Assembly: GCA_963650385.1 (NCBI GenBank) | Contig: CAVJLL010000007.1 | Span: 1-64,000 of the forward strand | DNA: 64,000 bases | Reading direction: 5' to 3' | Source of the DNA: CAG-791 sp963650385 | GTDB lineage: Bacteria; Bacillota; Clostridia; Lachnospirales; Lachnospiraceae | Shown: positions 50,836-59,572 of the stretch, one piece after another | Numbering within the stretch: position 1 is the stretch's first letter | Layout of the letters: each line of letters opens with the position of its first letter | Translations under genes and position numbers: made by a program | Notes under the pieces: model-generated | What the model was told of the DNA's origin: nothing | Seen by the model: only the letters and a program-made list of their open reading frames with translations | Databases searched by the model: none

Positions 50836-52875
50836 TCATAGCCCGCTGCCCGGCAGCGGGATCCTCTCCGCCCCCGCAGAGTCCTCCGGCTGCGTTCCGT
50901 GAATCTTCTGTACACGGCGGTCAAAGGTCAGAATGCCGTTGATCTCTTCCTCCACATCGGACACCTGCGTGTAAATCCAGGCACAGAAGCCATCCTTCAA
51001 AAGGCCGTCTGCCCTTCGGAGCATGCTCCGAAAGCTCCGGTTCAGCTCCGCCAGATCCTTCACCCTCCCGTAGCCGTACGACTTCACGCATGCCATGTGC
51101 CCCTTGATCCCGAGGGGAAGTCCTCCGAATTCCGACAGTGCGCGGATTCTCGTATCCTTTTTGTCAAAAACCAGCCGCAGATAATAATGATGGATGCTCT
51201 GAAAATCACCGCACCCCTGATCAAACCAGCCGCTCGCAGAATCAATCAGATGCTCCGGATCTGCCTCCCGAAGCTGCCCGGTCAGGCGCCGCGTTTCAAA
51301 CTGTCCCCATCCCTCATTGAAAATGACCCATGTGCACAGGCACGGATGGGAATGAAGGAGCTCTGCTGTCTCCAGCATCTCCCGTTCAAATTCTTGTCTT
51401 CCGGTCTCTCCGGACCTGCCCAGGAGATATGTATGCGAATCCCGGATCCGAACGCCCAGCTGCTGCAGGAGCGTCGCGCCATAGGTGACAAACCATGCCC
51501 GGAATGCTCCGCCGCCGCATACCATATCCTGCCAGACGGCCATTCCCAGGCGGTCGCAGTGGTAGTACCAACGCTCCGGCTCGAGCTTGATATGCTTGCG
51601 GAGCATGTTGAACCCCAGCTGCTTCATACGAACAATGTCGCAGATCAGTGCTTCGTCCGACGGCGCGGTATACATTCCGTCCGACCAGTAGCCCTGATCC
51701 AGTACACCGCGCTGGTGCTGGAGCTGTCCGTTCAGTGCCAGTCCCCGGAGTCCCCCTGCAGCGGCGTAATCACCTTTCCGTGATCCGGCCCTGGCGCAGG
51801 CTGCATTGTTTTCCGCATTCTTCAGCTGCTCCAGCGGCACGGAGGAAAACCTTCTCAATGCAAAATAGGAATCCGCCTCATCCATTCCCACTGCCGCCGT
51901 GATTCCATACAGCCAGGGCATTTCCTGCGACCAAAGTGAAGGCTCTCCCGGCACGTCAACCGTATACCAGGCATCTGTCGGAATCTCTATCTCACACAGC
52001 TGCCTGCCCCGAAGCTGCAGAACATCCCCCGGCTTTCGGAGATATTCACCATTTTGCAGCACAGCCTCACGGATCTGCAGCCGCACGCGCAGGCCGCCCT
52101 CGTTATATGCCGTATTGACGCGAATCTGTATCTGCGCACCGGAAACCTTCGCCTGTCCTGCGCCGTTTGAACCGCTGTCACGCTCCGCTGCCGCAATGTT
52201 TCTCGTTTTGGCAATGTTCTGCGTTTCGGCAGTGTTCCTCGTCTCGGCAATGTTCCGCGTTTCAATAGAACGGATATAGGCTGCAGGCACATTCTCCAGC
52301 CAGACGCTCTGCCAGATTCCGCTGGTCGCTGTGTAGAACATTCCGCCGCGCAGGAGCTTCTGTTTGCCCCTGGCATGCCAGGATGTGTCGGAATCGTCCC
52401 GCACCGCAATCAGGATCTCATTGGCTCCTTCCTGCAGAAGATCCGCAACCTCCAGTGTAAACGGCAGGTATCCCCCGATATGCTCTCCCGCATACTGTCC
52501 GTTGATCCAGACTCTGGCCTCCTGATCTGCTGCGCCGATATGAAGGAGCACCTGCGGCTTTCCTTCCGACGGTTTCCATGAAAAGGTTCGCCGATACCAC
52601 AAAATCTCACCCGGCAAAAGCTGCCTTCCGACGCCGGAAAGCACGCACTCCGGAGAAAACGGAACGCGGATCCGTCCGTCGGCGCCTTCCCTCGGCCACT
52701 GCTCTCCCCCTTTACGGATTGCATACTCCCAGTATCCGTTCAGACACTGCCATTCCTGCCGCACCAGCGACGGCCTTGGATATTCAGAAAGCGGTATGGT
52801 GTCCGGATGCTGTGACAGCTCTTCTCCCCACGGGGTCAGAAGATGCCTAAGAGGCGGATCGGAATGTTTCTTCAT
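50836..52875 (-). CDS. family 2 glycoside hydrolase
   Basis: A 679-residue cytosolic glycosidase (no signal peptide) of the beta-galactosidase/beta-glucuronidase/beta-mannosidase clan. The sugar-binding jelly-roll domain is at the N-terminus (WRKGGEQ region then VLLHIGAADQEARVWINGQY), the immunoglobulin-like middle domain carries a low-complexity insert, and the TIM barrel has the acid/base Glu in VIFNEGWGQFE (about residue 520) and the nucleophile in LSEFGGLPLG (about 582). The insert contains four 18-bp repeats (52192-52263) encoding ETRNIA-like units. Substrate cannot be told. A promoter lies at 52977-53005. Confidence 0.88.
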   Translation of the reverse strand: MKKHSDPPLRHLLTPWGEELSQHPDTIPLSEYPRPSLVRQEWQCLNGYWEYAIRKGGEQWPREGADGRIRVPFSPECVLSGVGRQLLPGEILWYRRTFSWKPSEGKPQVLLHIGAADQEARVWINGQYAGEHIGGYLPFTLEVADLLQEGANEILIAVRDDSDTSWHARGKQKLLRGGMFYTATSGIWQSVWLENVPAAYIRSIETRNIAETRNTAETQNIAKTRNIAAAERDSGSNGAGQAKVSGAQIQIRVNTAYNEGGLRVRLQIREAVLQNGEYLRKPGDVLQLRGRQLCEIEIPTDAWYTVDVPGEPSLWSQEMPWLYGITAAVGMDEADSYFALRRFSSVPLEQLKNAENNAACARAGSRKGDYAAAGGLRGLALNGQLQHQRGVLDQGYWSDGMYTAPSDEALICDIVRMKQLGFNMLRKHIKLEPERWYYHCDRLGMAVWQDMVCGGGAFRAWFVTYGATLLQQLGVRIRDSHTYLLGRSGETGRQEFEREMLETAELLHSHPCLCTWVIFNEGWGQFETRRLTGQLREADPEHLIDSASGWFDQGCGDFQSIHHYYLRLVFDKKDTRIRALSEFGGLPLGIKGHMACVKSYGYGRVKDLAELNRSFRSMLRRADGLLKDGFCAWIYTQVSDVEEEINGILTFDRRVQKIHGTQPEDSAGAERIPLPGSGL
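52192..52263 (-). repeat. 18-bp tandem repeats inside the glycoside hydrolase gene
   Basis: Four units of 18 bp (52246-52263, 52228-52245, 52210-52227, 52192-52209) encode ETRNIA, ETRNTA, ETQNIA and KTRNIA on the minus strand. The unit length keeps the frame. Confidence 0.85.
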
Positions 52876-52976
52876 GCAGCTGACCTGGTTCCTTCTGTGA
52901 TGCTCTGTGCAAAGATCTGCAGCTTGGCAGCTACGCGCTAAACAGCGGTATTGCTCCTGCAGTGATTCCAACCATC

Positions 52977-53005
52977 ATAACACACTCAGCGTGCGATATG
53001 CACAA
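52977..53005 (-). promoter_or_regulatory. promoter of the glycosidase-lipid kinase-kinase-like operon
   Basis: TTGTGC (53000-53005) and TGTTAT (52977-52982) on the minus strand are 17 bp apart, about 100 bp before the glycoside hydrolase start. It sits directly after the stop of the deaminase-like gene. Confidence 0.5.
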
Positions 53006-53011
53006 CGCCTC

Positions 53012-55561
53012 TCAGGACCGTTCCGCCTCCCAGCGGCGGTAGGAGTGCTTCGGCGGGTGTGCCAGAAGCTCCTGCACCTTTTCCGCAAGATCCTCACCGA
53101 AGAACTCCACATAGCCCTCCAGCGACATAGCCTTTTCCCGAAGCGTCAGCGCCTTCTCCCATACCAGAATGCCTGCGGTTCCTCTTCCGTTTTTGGCCTC
53201 CTGAATCAGATTTTCTGCCGCCGCATTCCCGTCAAAGGCCGCCACAATCGAGAACCTTCTCTTGAAAATCTCGTAGTGGAAGCTCTTATAGAGTCCCATG
53301 CTCTCCCCCATCGGAGACACCCGTATGCGGACGCCGGCCTTTTCCAGACGCCGCAGCTGCTGCTGTCCCAGACGCGACGGAGCAAAGCAGTATACCGCAA
53401 ACGGCTCTTTGCCCTGCGTCCTGCGCAGCTCGTTGTACTCCAGCAGATATCGCTCGTATCCCTGCAGCGTATGTCCCAGCACGAACACGACCTGTTCGGG
53501 ATCCAGCGCATCCACGAGCCGGCGAAGGCACTGCTGTCCGCCTTTTGTCATTCGGGTAACGCGTCCCTGCGTATTGAAGCTCCCGCCGGCGATGACCACC
53601 GGCACACGATCCTCCGGCAATTCCTCAATCTGATCCTCCAGCTCCATAGCAGTATCCGCCTCCGGTGCCCGGGCAAGCGCCATTTCCTGCCCGATGCGCC
53701 GGTCCGCCTGCTCCATTTTTTCAAGAAGGACAGCCGCAAAATCCCGGTCGCCTACCCGGGAGCGGAAATCCAGTGTTTTCTGTCCGAAGTTCTCTTCGCT
53801 CGCCTCAATAATGACGCGCTCGGATTCCTTCATAAACCGCTGCTCTTCGTCAGTCAGATCCAGCAGCAGTTCGAGCGAGCGCTGCTCGTGCATCGGGGTC
53901 GTTCCGTACAGTGCTCCGCCGTCCGTTCCCTGCACGCAGTGAATGCCGGCCCGCAGATACTGGTGCAGCGGATGATCCTTCAGACTGACCAGATTGTTGA
54001 GCCGCACATTCGAGGTCAGCTGGAACTCCAGCACCACGTGATTGTCCCGAATCGTTTTCAGGAGCGTCTCGCCCTCCGGAGAGCTCAGGCTGCAGGTATA
54101 CAGTCCGTGCCCGATCCGCATCTGCGGCATCGTCTGTCCGGGCGCCAGTGCATCCCTTACACACCGGATGCTCTGCTCCACATTGCCGCGCAGGCTGCTG
54201 TTCTCTCCCGCATGCACGCGGATGACAAAGCCGGGATGCTCCCCGGCGATCCGAACGACTTCTTTTAATACCGGGGCGAGCTCGCGGATGTCATTGATTT
54301 CTTCTCCGACAAAATCACACCCGGCCACATACGGATCCTCCGCCACGGCGTGCAGCACCGCAAGGTTCTGTGCCAGATAGTTCTCCGGTGTGTTCTGCCC
54401 CTTTACAACCGTCAGCGGAATTCGGCGCATCGCCGCCAGGAAGCGGATCATCACGCCGGTCTCCTGCAGCACCTTCGGCAGAATATCGTGGACCTGCCGC
54501 AGCATGGCGATGGATTCGTGTTTTTTCACAAGGGTCGTGTCGCTGATCTCCACGTAGCGGATGCCCTGCTGCTGATAGAGCCTGCCGATCCACAGGAGCT
54601 TGTCCTGAAAGAGCGTATTCCTGCAGTAATCCGGATTCTCGCGGTCCCTGAGCATCTGCTCCAGCGCGCCGCGAACGTCCCTGTCCGGAATATTCTCTAT
54701 GCTGCGCAGCGCAATCTTCCCCGTTTTCCCATCTGCATCGGTATAAGGCACGCCCTTTGCAAACACGTAGCGGTAAACGTATACCTTCTCCAGATCCGTA
54801 AAGACGGCCTGGCCATCCTTGAGAACCGTCAGAGAGGCGCGGATTTTGACGATGTTCTTCTCCGCATGCTCCGGATTGTTCAGAATCAGGTCGGCAAAAT
54901 TCAGATAGGTATTGTCCTCCATACGGCGCTCCAGCATTCGCTCCGGCAGCGGATGCCTGCCCTCCTGCTGCCGGCGGATGGCCTCCTTTGTCCTTTCGGC
55001 GGCAAGCCGGAGCTCCTCCTCCTGCTGCTCCGACAAAGTCAGGCATAGCTTGCGGATACAGTGCAGCGGATACCGGATCTGATGTGCAATTCCCAGCGCA
55101 ATCAGTGTATCCGGCGACAGGTTGCCGTTCATATGGGTATGAAGGTCGCTTCGGAATTTCAGCTCCCGCCGTATGTAGGTTTTGAAAATCGTCTTGCCTG
55201 CAGGCAGCTGATAATCCTTTGTCTGGCTCATCAGCGTTTTGGCGATGGCAGGGACCACCGCCTTTCGTTCAATCCTTCCGTCCAGCGTAATGTTCGCCAT
55301 TTTAATGTCCGCAAAGCGCAGGACATAGACCTCTTCATTATTGCCGTCGATGTAGCAGGGAATCTCCCCCCGGATGACAAAGAGTCCTTCCTGGTTTACC
55401 GACAGCGGCAGCCGGCAGATCTTGGCAAAATTGCGGATCAGATTGCCGGAATGATGATTGGGCGTCTCCAGCTCATAAAAAAGCCGGTCCTCATCCCGGA
55501 ACAGATTGACAATCATGTCCTTTTCGTTATCCAGAAAAAAGTAATTCCAGTATTCCTTCAT
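53012..55561 (-). CDS. adenosine-deaminase-like protein with a C-terminal Rossmann/SLOG-like domain
   Basis: An 849-residue cytosolic protein. All metal and catalytic residues of adenosine/AMP deaminases are kept: HTH (His141, His143) in DLHTHMNG, HAGE (His450, Glu453), GHG with His485, and Asp547 in GTDGGALYG. Ordinary deaminases are about 340 residues; here a novel N-terminal region (1-135) and an insert of about 170 residues between the first and later motifs are added. Residues about 650-830 form an extra alpha/beta domain (VPVVIAGGSFNTQG, FVLGHTLQGYERYL, AAFDGNAAAENLIQEAKNG) resembling SLOG or other Rossmann-like nucleotide-sensing domains; this is tentative. GGAGAGG lies before the ATG. 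It is divergent from the DUF1538-PII genes and possibly a single-gene unit. Confidence 0.8.
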   Translation of the reverse strand: MKEYWNYFFLDNEKDMIVNLFRDEDRLFYELETPNHHSGNLIRNFAKICRLPLSVNQEGLFVIRGEIPCYIDGNNEEVYVLRFADIKMANITLDGRIERKAVVPAIAKTLMSQTKDYQLPAGKTIFKTYIRRELKFRSDLHTHMNGNLSPDTLIALGIAHQIRYPLHCIRKLCLTLSEQQEEELRLAAERTKEAIRRQQEGRHPLPERMLERRMEDNTYLNFADLILNNPEHAEKNIVKIRASLTVLKDGQAVFTDLEKVYVYRYVFAKGVPYTDADGKTGKIALRSIENIPDRDVRGALEQMLRDRENPDYCRNTLFQDKLLWIGRLYQQQGIRYVEISDTTLVKKHESIAMLRQVHDILPKVLQETGVMIRFLAAMRRIPLTVVKGQNTPENYLAQNLAVLHAVAEDPYVAGCDFVGEEINDIRELAPVLKEVVRIAGEHPGFVIRVHAGENSSLRGNVEQSIRCVRDALAPGQTMPQMRIGHGLYTCSLSSPEGETLLKTIRDNHVVLEFQLTSNVRLNNLVSLKDHPLHQYLRAGIHCVQGTDGGALYGTTPMHEQRSLELLLDLTDEEQRFMKESERVIIEASEENFGQKTLDFRSRVGDRDFAAVLLEKMEQADRRIGQEMALARAPEADTAMELEDQIEELPEDRVPVVIAGGSFNTQGRVTRMTKGGQQCLRRLVDALDPEQVVFVLGHTLQGYERYLLEYNELRRTQGKEPFAVYCFAPSRLGQQQLRRLEKAGVRIRVSPMGESMGLYKSFHYEIFKRRFSIVAAFDGNAAAENLIQEAKNGRGTAGILVWEKALTLREKAMSLEGYVEFFGEDLAEKVQELLAHPPKHSYRRWEAERS

Positions 55562-55722
55562 AAATAACGGCCTCTCCTGCTGCCCTGCGTTTATGAAAAA
55601 TTTAGACCCGCTTTCGTTAAGATTTCTTAGCGCTCTCTTTTTCCGTCTTCCTTTTATGTTACGATAAACGTGTTCTTGCGATAAAGGATTTTCAAAGGAT
55701 TTTTCAATGAAGTGATGTGCCT

Positions 55723-57234
55723 ATGAATGAAAAGCTCAAGGAAAAAACAAGCGAAGCCCTCTCCAGTGTTCTCCCGATCACACTCATCGTACTGCTCTTA
55801 AGCGTCGTGCTGGTTCCCATGGAGATCGGCACCATTGCACTGTTTCTGACCGGTGCCGTGCTGCTCATCATCGGCATGGGATTTTTCCAGCTCGGTGCGG
55901 AGATTTCCATGACGCCGCTCGGGCAGGGAATCGGCGGGCGCATCGTGCGGAGCAAGAGCCGGATCCTTTGTCTCCTGGTCTGCTTCGCCACCGGTGCTCT
56001 TATCACCATCGCCGAGCCGGATCTGCAGGTGCTCGCCAATCAGGTGGCATCCATCCCCAACAATGTGCTGATCTGGACCGTTGCGGCCGGTGTCGGCGTA
56101 TTCACCGCCATTGCCGTGCTGCGCATTCTGCTGCGGATCCCGCTGGCCAGAATGCTGCCGGTGTTCTACGTCCTGTTGTTCGCGCTGTCCCTGCTGGTTC
56201 CCCGGGAATTCCTGGCGGTTGCCTTTGACGCCGGCGGCGTTACAACCGGACCCATGACCGTTCCCTTCATCATGGCTCTGGGCATCGGCTTTTCCTCCAT
56301 CCGCGGGCGCTCCGGCAGTGCCGATGACAGCTTCGGCCTCATCGCTCTTTGCAGCATCGGTCCCATTCTCATGGTTATGCTGCTGGGCATTTTCTATCAC
56401 CCCTCCGAGGCTGCCTACGCCACCGTGGAAATCGCGTCCGTTCTCACTACGCGGGATGTTGCCGCACAGTTTCTGCAGGCCTTTCCGCAGTACATCGCGG
56501 AGGTGCTGCAGAGCACGCTCCCCATTGTCGGTGTATTTGTTCTGTTCCAGCTGCTCACCCGGCACTACAAGGGCCGGCAGATTGTCCGTATGCTGATCGG
56601 CTTTGGCTACACAATGGTCGGCCTGATCCTGTTCCTGACCGGCGTCAACATCGGCTTTGCCCCGGTCGGAAATCTTCTCGGCAGCGGTCTGGCTGACAGC
56701 CGTCTGTCCTGGCTGCTCATTCCCATCGGCATGGTCATCGGCTATTACATCGTCAAGGCAGAGCCTGCCGTGCAGGTTCTGAATGAGCAGGTTGAGAATA
56801 TCACCGGCGGCATGATTTCACGCAATGCCATGAACCGCACGCTCCAGGCCGGTGTCGCCTGCGCCGTAGCGCTCTCCATGGTGCGCGTTCTCACAGGCCT
56901 GAGCATCTACTGGATTCTGATTCCCGGCTATGCCGCTGCGCTGATCATGGCGCATTTTGTTCCCACCGTATTCGTCGGCATTGCCTTTGACTCCGGCGGC
57001 GTTGCAAGCGGACCGATGACCTCGACTTTCCTGCTGCCGCTTGCCATGGGCGCCTGCAGCGCAGCCGGCGGGAACATTGTCACCGACGCCTTCGGTGTGG
57101 TCGCGCTGGTTGCCCTCGCGCCGCTCATCGCCGTACAGCTCATGGGACTGATTTATCAGTACAAATCCAGCCGTCACGCCGCTGTCTCGGCAGGCTACGA
57201 CGACACTATTGTAGAACTGGAGCTAAGCTTATGA
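55723..57234 (+). CDS. DUF1538 membrane protein with an internal duplication
   Basis: A 503-residue protein with about 12-14 membrane helices made of two homologous DUF1538 halves. FDAGGVTTGPMT at 168-179 is repeated as FDSGGVASGPMT at 423-434, and AEPDLQVLANQVASI at 98-112 as AEPAVQVLNEQVENI at 348-361, so the duplication is exact in arrangement. The repeated Gly/Pro-rich motifs could form a symmetric transport pathway. Family function unknown. The stop overlaps the PII gene start as ATGA. I take ATG 55723; GTG 55717 is also possible. It is divergent from the deaminase-like gene. Confidence 0.88.
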   Translation: MNEKLKEKTSEALSSVLPITLIVLLLSVVLVPMEIGTIALFLTGAVLLIIGMGFFQLGAEISMTPLGQGIGGRIVRSKSRILCLLVCFATGALITIAEPDLQVLANQVASIPNNVLIWTVAAGVGVFTAIAVLRILLRIPLARMLPVFYVLLFALSLLVPREFLAVAFDAGGVTTGPMTVPFIMALGIGFSSIRGRSGSADDSFGLIALCSIGPILMVMLLGIFYHPSEAAYATVEIASVLTTRDVAAQFLQAFPQYIAEVLQSTLPIVGVFVLFQLLTRHYKGRQIVRMLIGFGYTMVGLILFLTGVNIGFAPVGNLLGSGLADSRLSWLLIPIGMVIGYYIVKAEPAVQVLNEQVENITGGMISRNAMNRTLQAGVACAVALSMVRVLTGLSIYWILIPGYAAALIMAHFVPTVFVGIAFDSGGVASGPMTSTFLLPLAMGACSAAGGNIVTDAFGVVALVALAPLIAVQLMGLIYQYKSSRHAAVSAGYDDTIVELELSL

Positions 57235-57980
57235 AAAAGGAACCGATTTCCATTCCCGCGCATCACGCCCCGTCGGACGGACTCCGCATACTCCTGTCCA
57301 TCACCAACGACGAGGACTGCAGGCAGGTGGAGGAAACCTTCCGGCAGCAGCACATTCCGCTTTTGTGCGAGCTGCGTGCCAAGGGAACTGCCCCCTCCGA
57401 ATTTCTGGATATCCTCGGACTGGGCGGTACAACGCGCATTCTGACCCTCGGCTATGTCCGCAAATCACAGGTGCGTGATACCTTCCGGGCCATCAACGGT
57501 TCGCTTTCCTATCACCGAAGAGGGACCGGCATTGCCGTTACACTCCCGCTGAACGGTGCGCAGGGCGCGCTGATCCACCTTCTGCAGGGAAGCGCCGCAG
57601 CCGCTTCTCCCGACACCGACAGCTCAGACGATTCCAAGGAGGAACCCACTATGTCTCAGACACGCAGCAGCTCTGCTCCGTCCTATGCCCTGCTCCTGAT
57701 CAACGTTCATACCGGCTACAGCGATGCTGTGGTGGATGCCGCCAGAGAGGTCGGCGCCCGCGGCGGCACCGTACTCCACGGACGACGGATCGCACAGGAA
57801 AATGCCCTTCAGGACCTGGGCTTTGACGGACAGGAGGAGCAGGACAGCGTCCTGATCGTCGTCCCGTCCGAAAAAAAAGCTCCGGTCATGCAGGCCATTG
57901 CCGAAAAATGCGGCCTGAATACACCGGCTCACGGCGTGATTGTCTCGCTCCCTGTTGATGACGTCATGGGACTGGTATAG
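57231..57980 (+). CDS. tandem PII-like signalling protein
   Basis: A 249-residue protein containing two PII-type (GlnB-like) ferredoxin-fold domains, roughly 17-115 and 148-249, joined by a Ser/Asp/Glu-rich linker. The first has SITNDEDCRQVEETFRQQH and LGGTTRILTLGYV; the second has ARGGTVLHGRRIAQEN and a loop SLPVDDVMGLV. The T-loop Tyr and the classic ATP-binding residues are not obviously kept, so ligand is unclear. Because it overlaps the membrane protein gene by 4 bp it presumably binds and regulates that protein, as GlnK does AmtB. A strong internal ribosome binding site (AAGGAGG, 57636-57642) precedes an in-frame ATG at 57651. Confidence 0.82.
   Translation: MKKEPISIPAHHAPSDGLRILLSITNDEDCRQVEETFRQQHIPLLCELRAKGTAPSEFLDILGLGGTTRILTLGYVRKSQVRDTFRAINGSLSYHRRGTGIAVTLPLNGAQGALIHLLQGSAAAASPDTDSSDDSKEEPTMSQTRSSSAPSYALLLINVHTGYSDAVVDAAREVGARGGTVLHGRRIAQENALQDLGFDGQEEQDSVLIVVPSEKKAPVMQAIAEKCGLNTPAHGVIVSLPVDDVMGLV
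57636..57653 (+). promoter_or_regulatory. internal ribosome binding site and ATG within the tandem PII gene
   Basis: AAGGAGG is 8 nt before an in-frame ATG in the linker between the two PII domains. Initiation here would give a separate 109-residue protein consisting of only the second domain. Confidence 0.45.
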
Positions 57981-58004
57981 TCCGCTGCATCTGCGTTTCC
58001 CAGC

Positions 58005-58547
58005 TCAGGCCTCGGCGGCCGCAATGATCTTCTGAATCTCCTGCAGATTTCCGGCAAAGTGGATCCCCTCCAGCCGGTCCGGGCTGGAGAGGCCGGTCTC
58101 AAGCATGTGATCCAGAAGGTGCTTCAAATCATCGTAATAGCCATTCAGATTGTAGAGAATGCAGGGCTTTGTCAGATGCTTCAAAGACACCATCGACATA
58201 ACCTCTGAAATCTCCTCCAGCGTTCCGGTTCCTCCCGGAAAGGCGATGAAGGCATCTCCCTTTTCGATCAGGAGCTTCTTTCTCTCTGCCATATCCTTTG
58301 TCACCGTAAGCTCAGTCAGGCCCTTATGCTGGAATTCTGCCTCCATGAAGAACTCCGGCTCCACGCCGTACACCTTGCCGCCTGCTGCCAGAACACTGTC
58401 CGCAATGAGTCCCATAAGGCCGCTTTTAGAGCCGCCGTATACCAGACTGTTGCCGCTCTCTCCGATCCACGTTCCGAGCTCACGAATCGCATCTGCAAAT
58501 TCCGGAAGGTTTCCTTCCATCGATCCAAGATATACTGTAATATTCAT
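58005..58547 (-). CDS. LOG family protein (Rossmann-fold, TIGR00730)
   Basis: A 180-residue member of the LOG (lonely guy) family, phosphoribohydrolases that release bases from nucleoside monophosphates. The signature PGGTGTLEEI and GGSKSGLMG, with catalytic Arg and Glu in this neighbourhood, are present. GAGGAG is located just before the ATG at 58547. The start was chosen on that basis; an upstream Met has no such site. Cytokinin activation is known in plants and some bacteria, but in Firmicutes the substrate is unclear. Neighbouring genes provide no pathway. Confidence 0.9.
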   Translation of the reverse strand: MNITVYLGSMEGNLPEFADAIRELGTWIGESGNSLVYGGSKSGLMGLIADSVLAAGGKVYGVEPEFFMEAEFQHKGLTELTVTKDMAERKKLLIEKGDAFIAFPGGTGTLEEISEVMSMVSLKHLTKPCILYNLNGYYDDLKHLLDHMLETGLSSPDRLEGIHFAGNLQEIQKIIAAAEA

Positions 58548-58635
58548 ATGTTCTCCTCTTTTATAAACGGATGTCAGAGCCAAAGGCCCGTGCCCACAGA
58601 CGATACCGGATTCATGTCATGCAGAAAGGATTCCT

Positions 58636-59415
58636 ATGACAACCACCGATGATACCAACGATCTTGTCTCTGTTATCGTACCAATGTACCACGCTGCGCC
58701 CTATATTGCGAATACCATTCACTGTGTAGAGCAGCAAACCTGGACCAATTGGGAGCTGCTGCTGGTGGATGACTGCGGCGGTGATGACACGCTGTCCGTT
58801 GCCTTGGCCTGTCAGAAAGCCTCTGCATTCGGCTCACAGATCCGCATTATTCAGAATGAACGGAACATGGGTGCTGCAAAGAGCCGCAATCACGGCGTTT
58901 CCTGCGCAAGAGGCCGCTACATTGCATTTCTGGACGCCGATGATGTGTGGCTCCCGGAGAAGCTGGAACGAGAGCTGCAGTTTCTGCGTACCTGCGAGAG
59001 CGGTTTTGCCTTCACATCCTATGAATTCGGCGATGAAAACGCACAGGGAACCGGCAAAATTGTCCATGCACCTGCCAGCCTTGGCTTTTCACAGGCTCTG
59101 AGCCGGACGGTTATCTTCACCTCCACGGTTCTGCTGGATACACAGAAAATCCCGAAGGCGCTCATTCATATGCCGGACATCGGCTCCGAGGACACGGCAC
59201 TGTGGTGGAGCCTTTTAAAGACCGGCATTACTGCCTGCGGTCTTGATGATGTCCTGACCGTTTACCGACGGCCCGCGAAATCCCTTTCTTCCAATAAGCT
59301 CTCGGCCATCCGCCGCATGTGGATTCTTCTCCGGCAAATCGGCGGCTGCGGCCGAATCCGTGCACTGTATCACCTGATCGGATGGGCCGTTCGCGCAACG
59401 CTGCGGCGGATGTAA
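58636..59415 (+). CDS. family 2 glycosyltransferase
   Basis: A 259-residue GT-A fold transferase. VSVIVPMYHAAPYIANTI begins the nucleotide-sugar domain, LLVDDCGGDDT follows, and the metal-binding DxD is in AFLDADDVWLP. No membrane helix is obvious. It resembles glycosyltransferases that build surface polysaccharide or teichoic-type polymers. AAAGGA is 5 nt before the ATG. It is solitary, divergent from the LOG gene, and ends at the strong terminator at 59477-59512. Confidence 0.88.
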   Translation: MTTTDDTNDLVSVIVPMYHAAPYIANTIHCVEQQTWTNWELLLVDDCGGDDTLSVALACQKASAFGSQIRIIQNERNMGAAKSRNHGVSCARGRYIAFLDADDVWLPEKLERELQFLRTCESGFAFTSYEFGDENAQGTGKIVHAPASLGFSQALSRTVIFTSTVLLDTQKIPKALIHMPDIGSEDTALWWSLLKTGITACGLDDVLTVYRRPAKSLSSNKLSAIRRMWILLRQIGGCGRIRALYHLIGWAVRATLRRM

Positions 59416-59476
59416 CAGTATACATGCCCGCCACCCTGTCGCTTGGCTGGCGCGTGTACTATAGCGATACGAGCAC

Positions 59477-59512
59477 AGGGCCCCGGGACACTTGTCCGTG
59501 TCCCGGGGCCCT
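59477..59512. terminator. strong bidirectional terminator
   Basis: A 15-bp GC-rich stem beginning AGGGCCCCGGGACAC with its exact complement, a 6-nt loop and TTTT on the plus strand. It lies between the convergent glycosyltransferase and lipoprotein genes. Confidence 0.9.
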
Positions 59513-59572
59513 TTTCGTTCTCAATCGCTTTTGACTTCGATCACGTTCGATTCCGACTGCGTCCCTGTCGTC

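Noticed and set aside
53012..55561. RADAR antiphage system
   Set aside because: The deaminase-like protein is RdrB-like in size, but no RdrA AAA+ ATPase gene is next to it; the neighbours are a glycosidase and DUF1538-PII genes.
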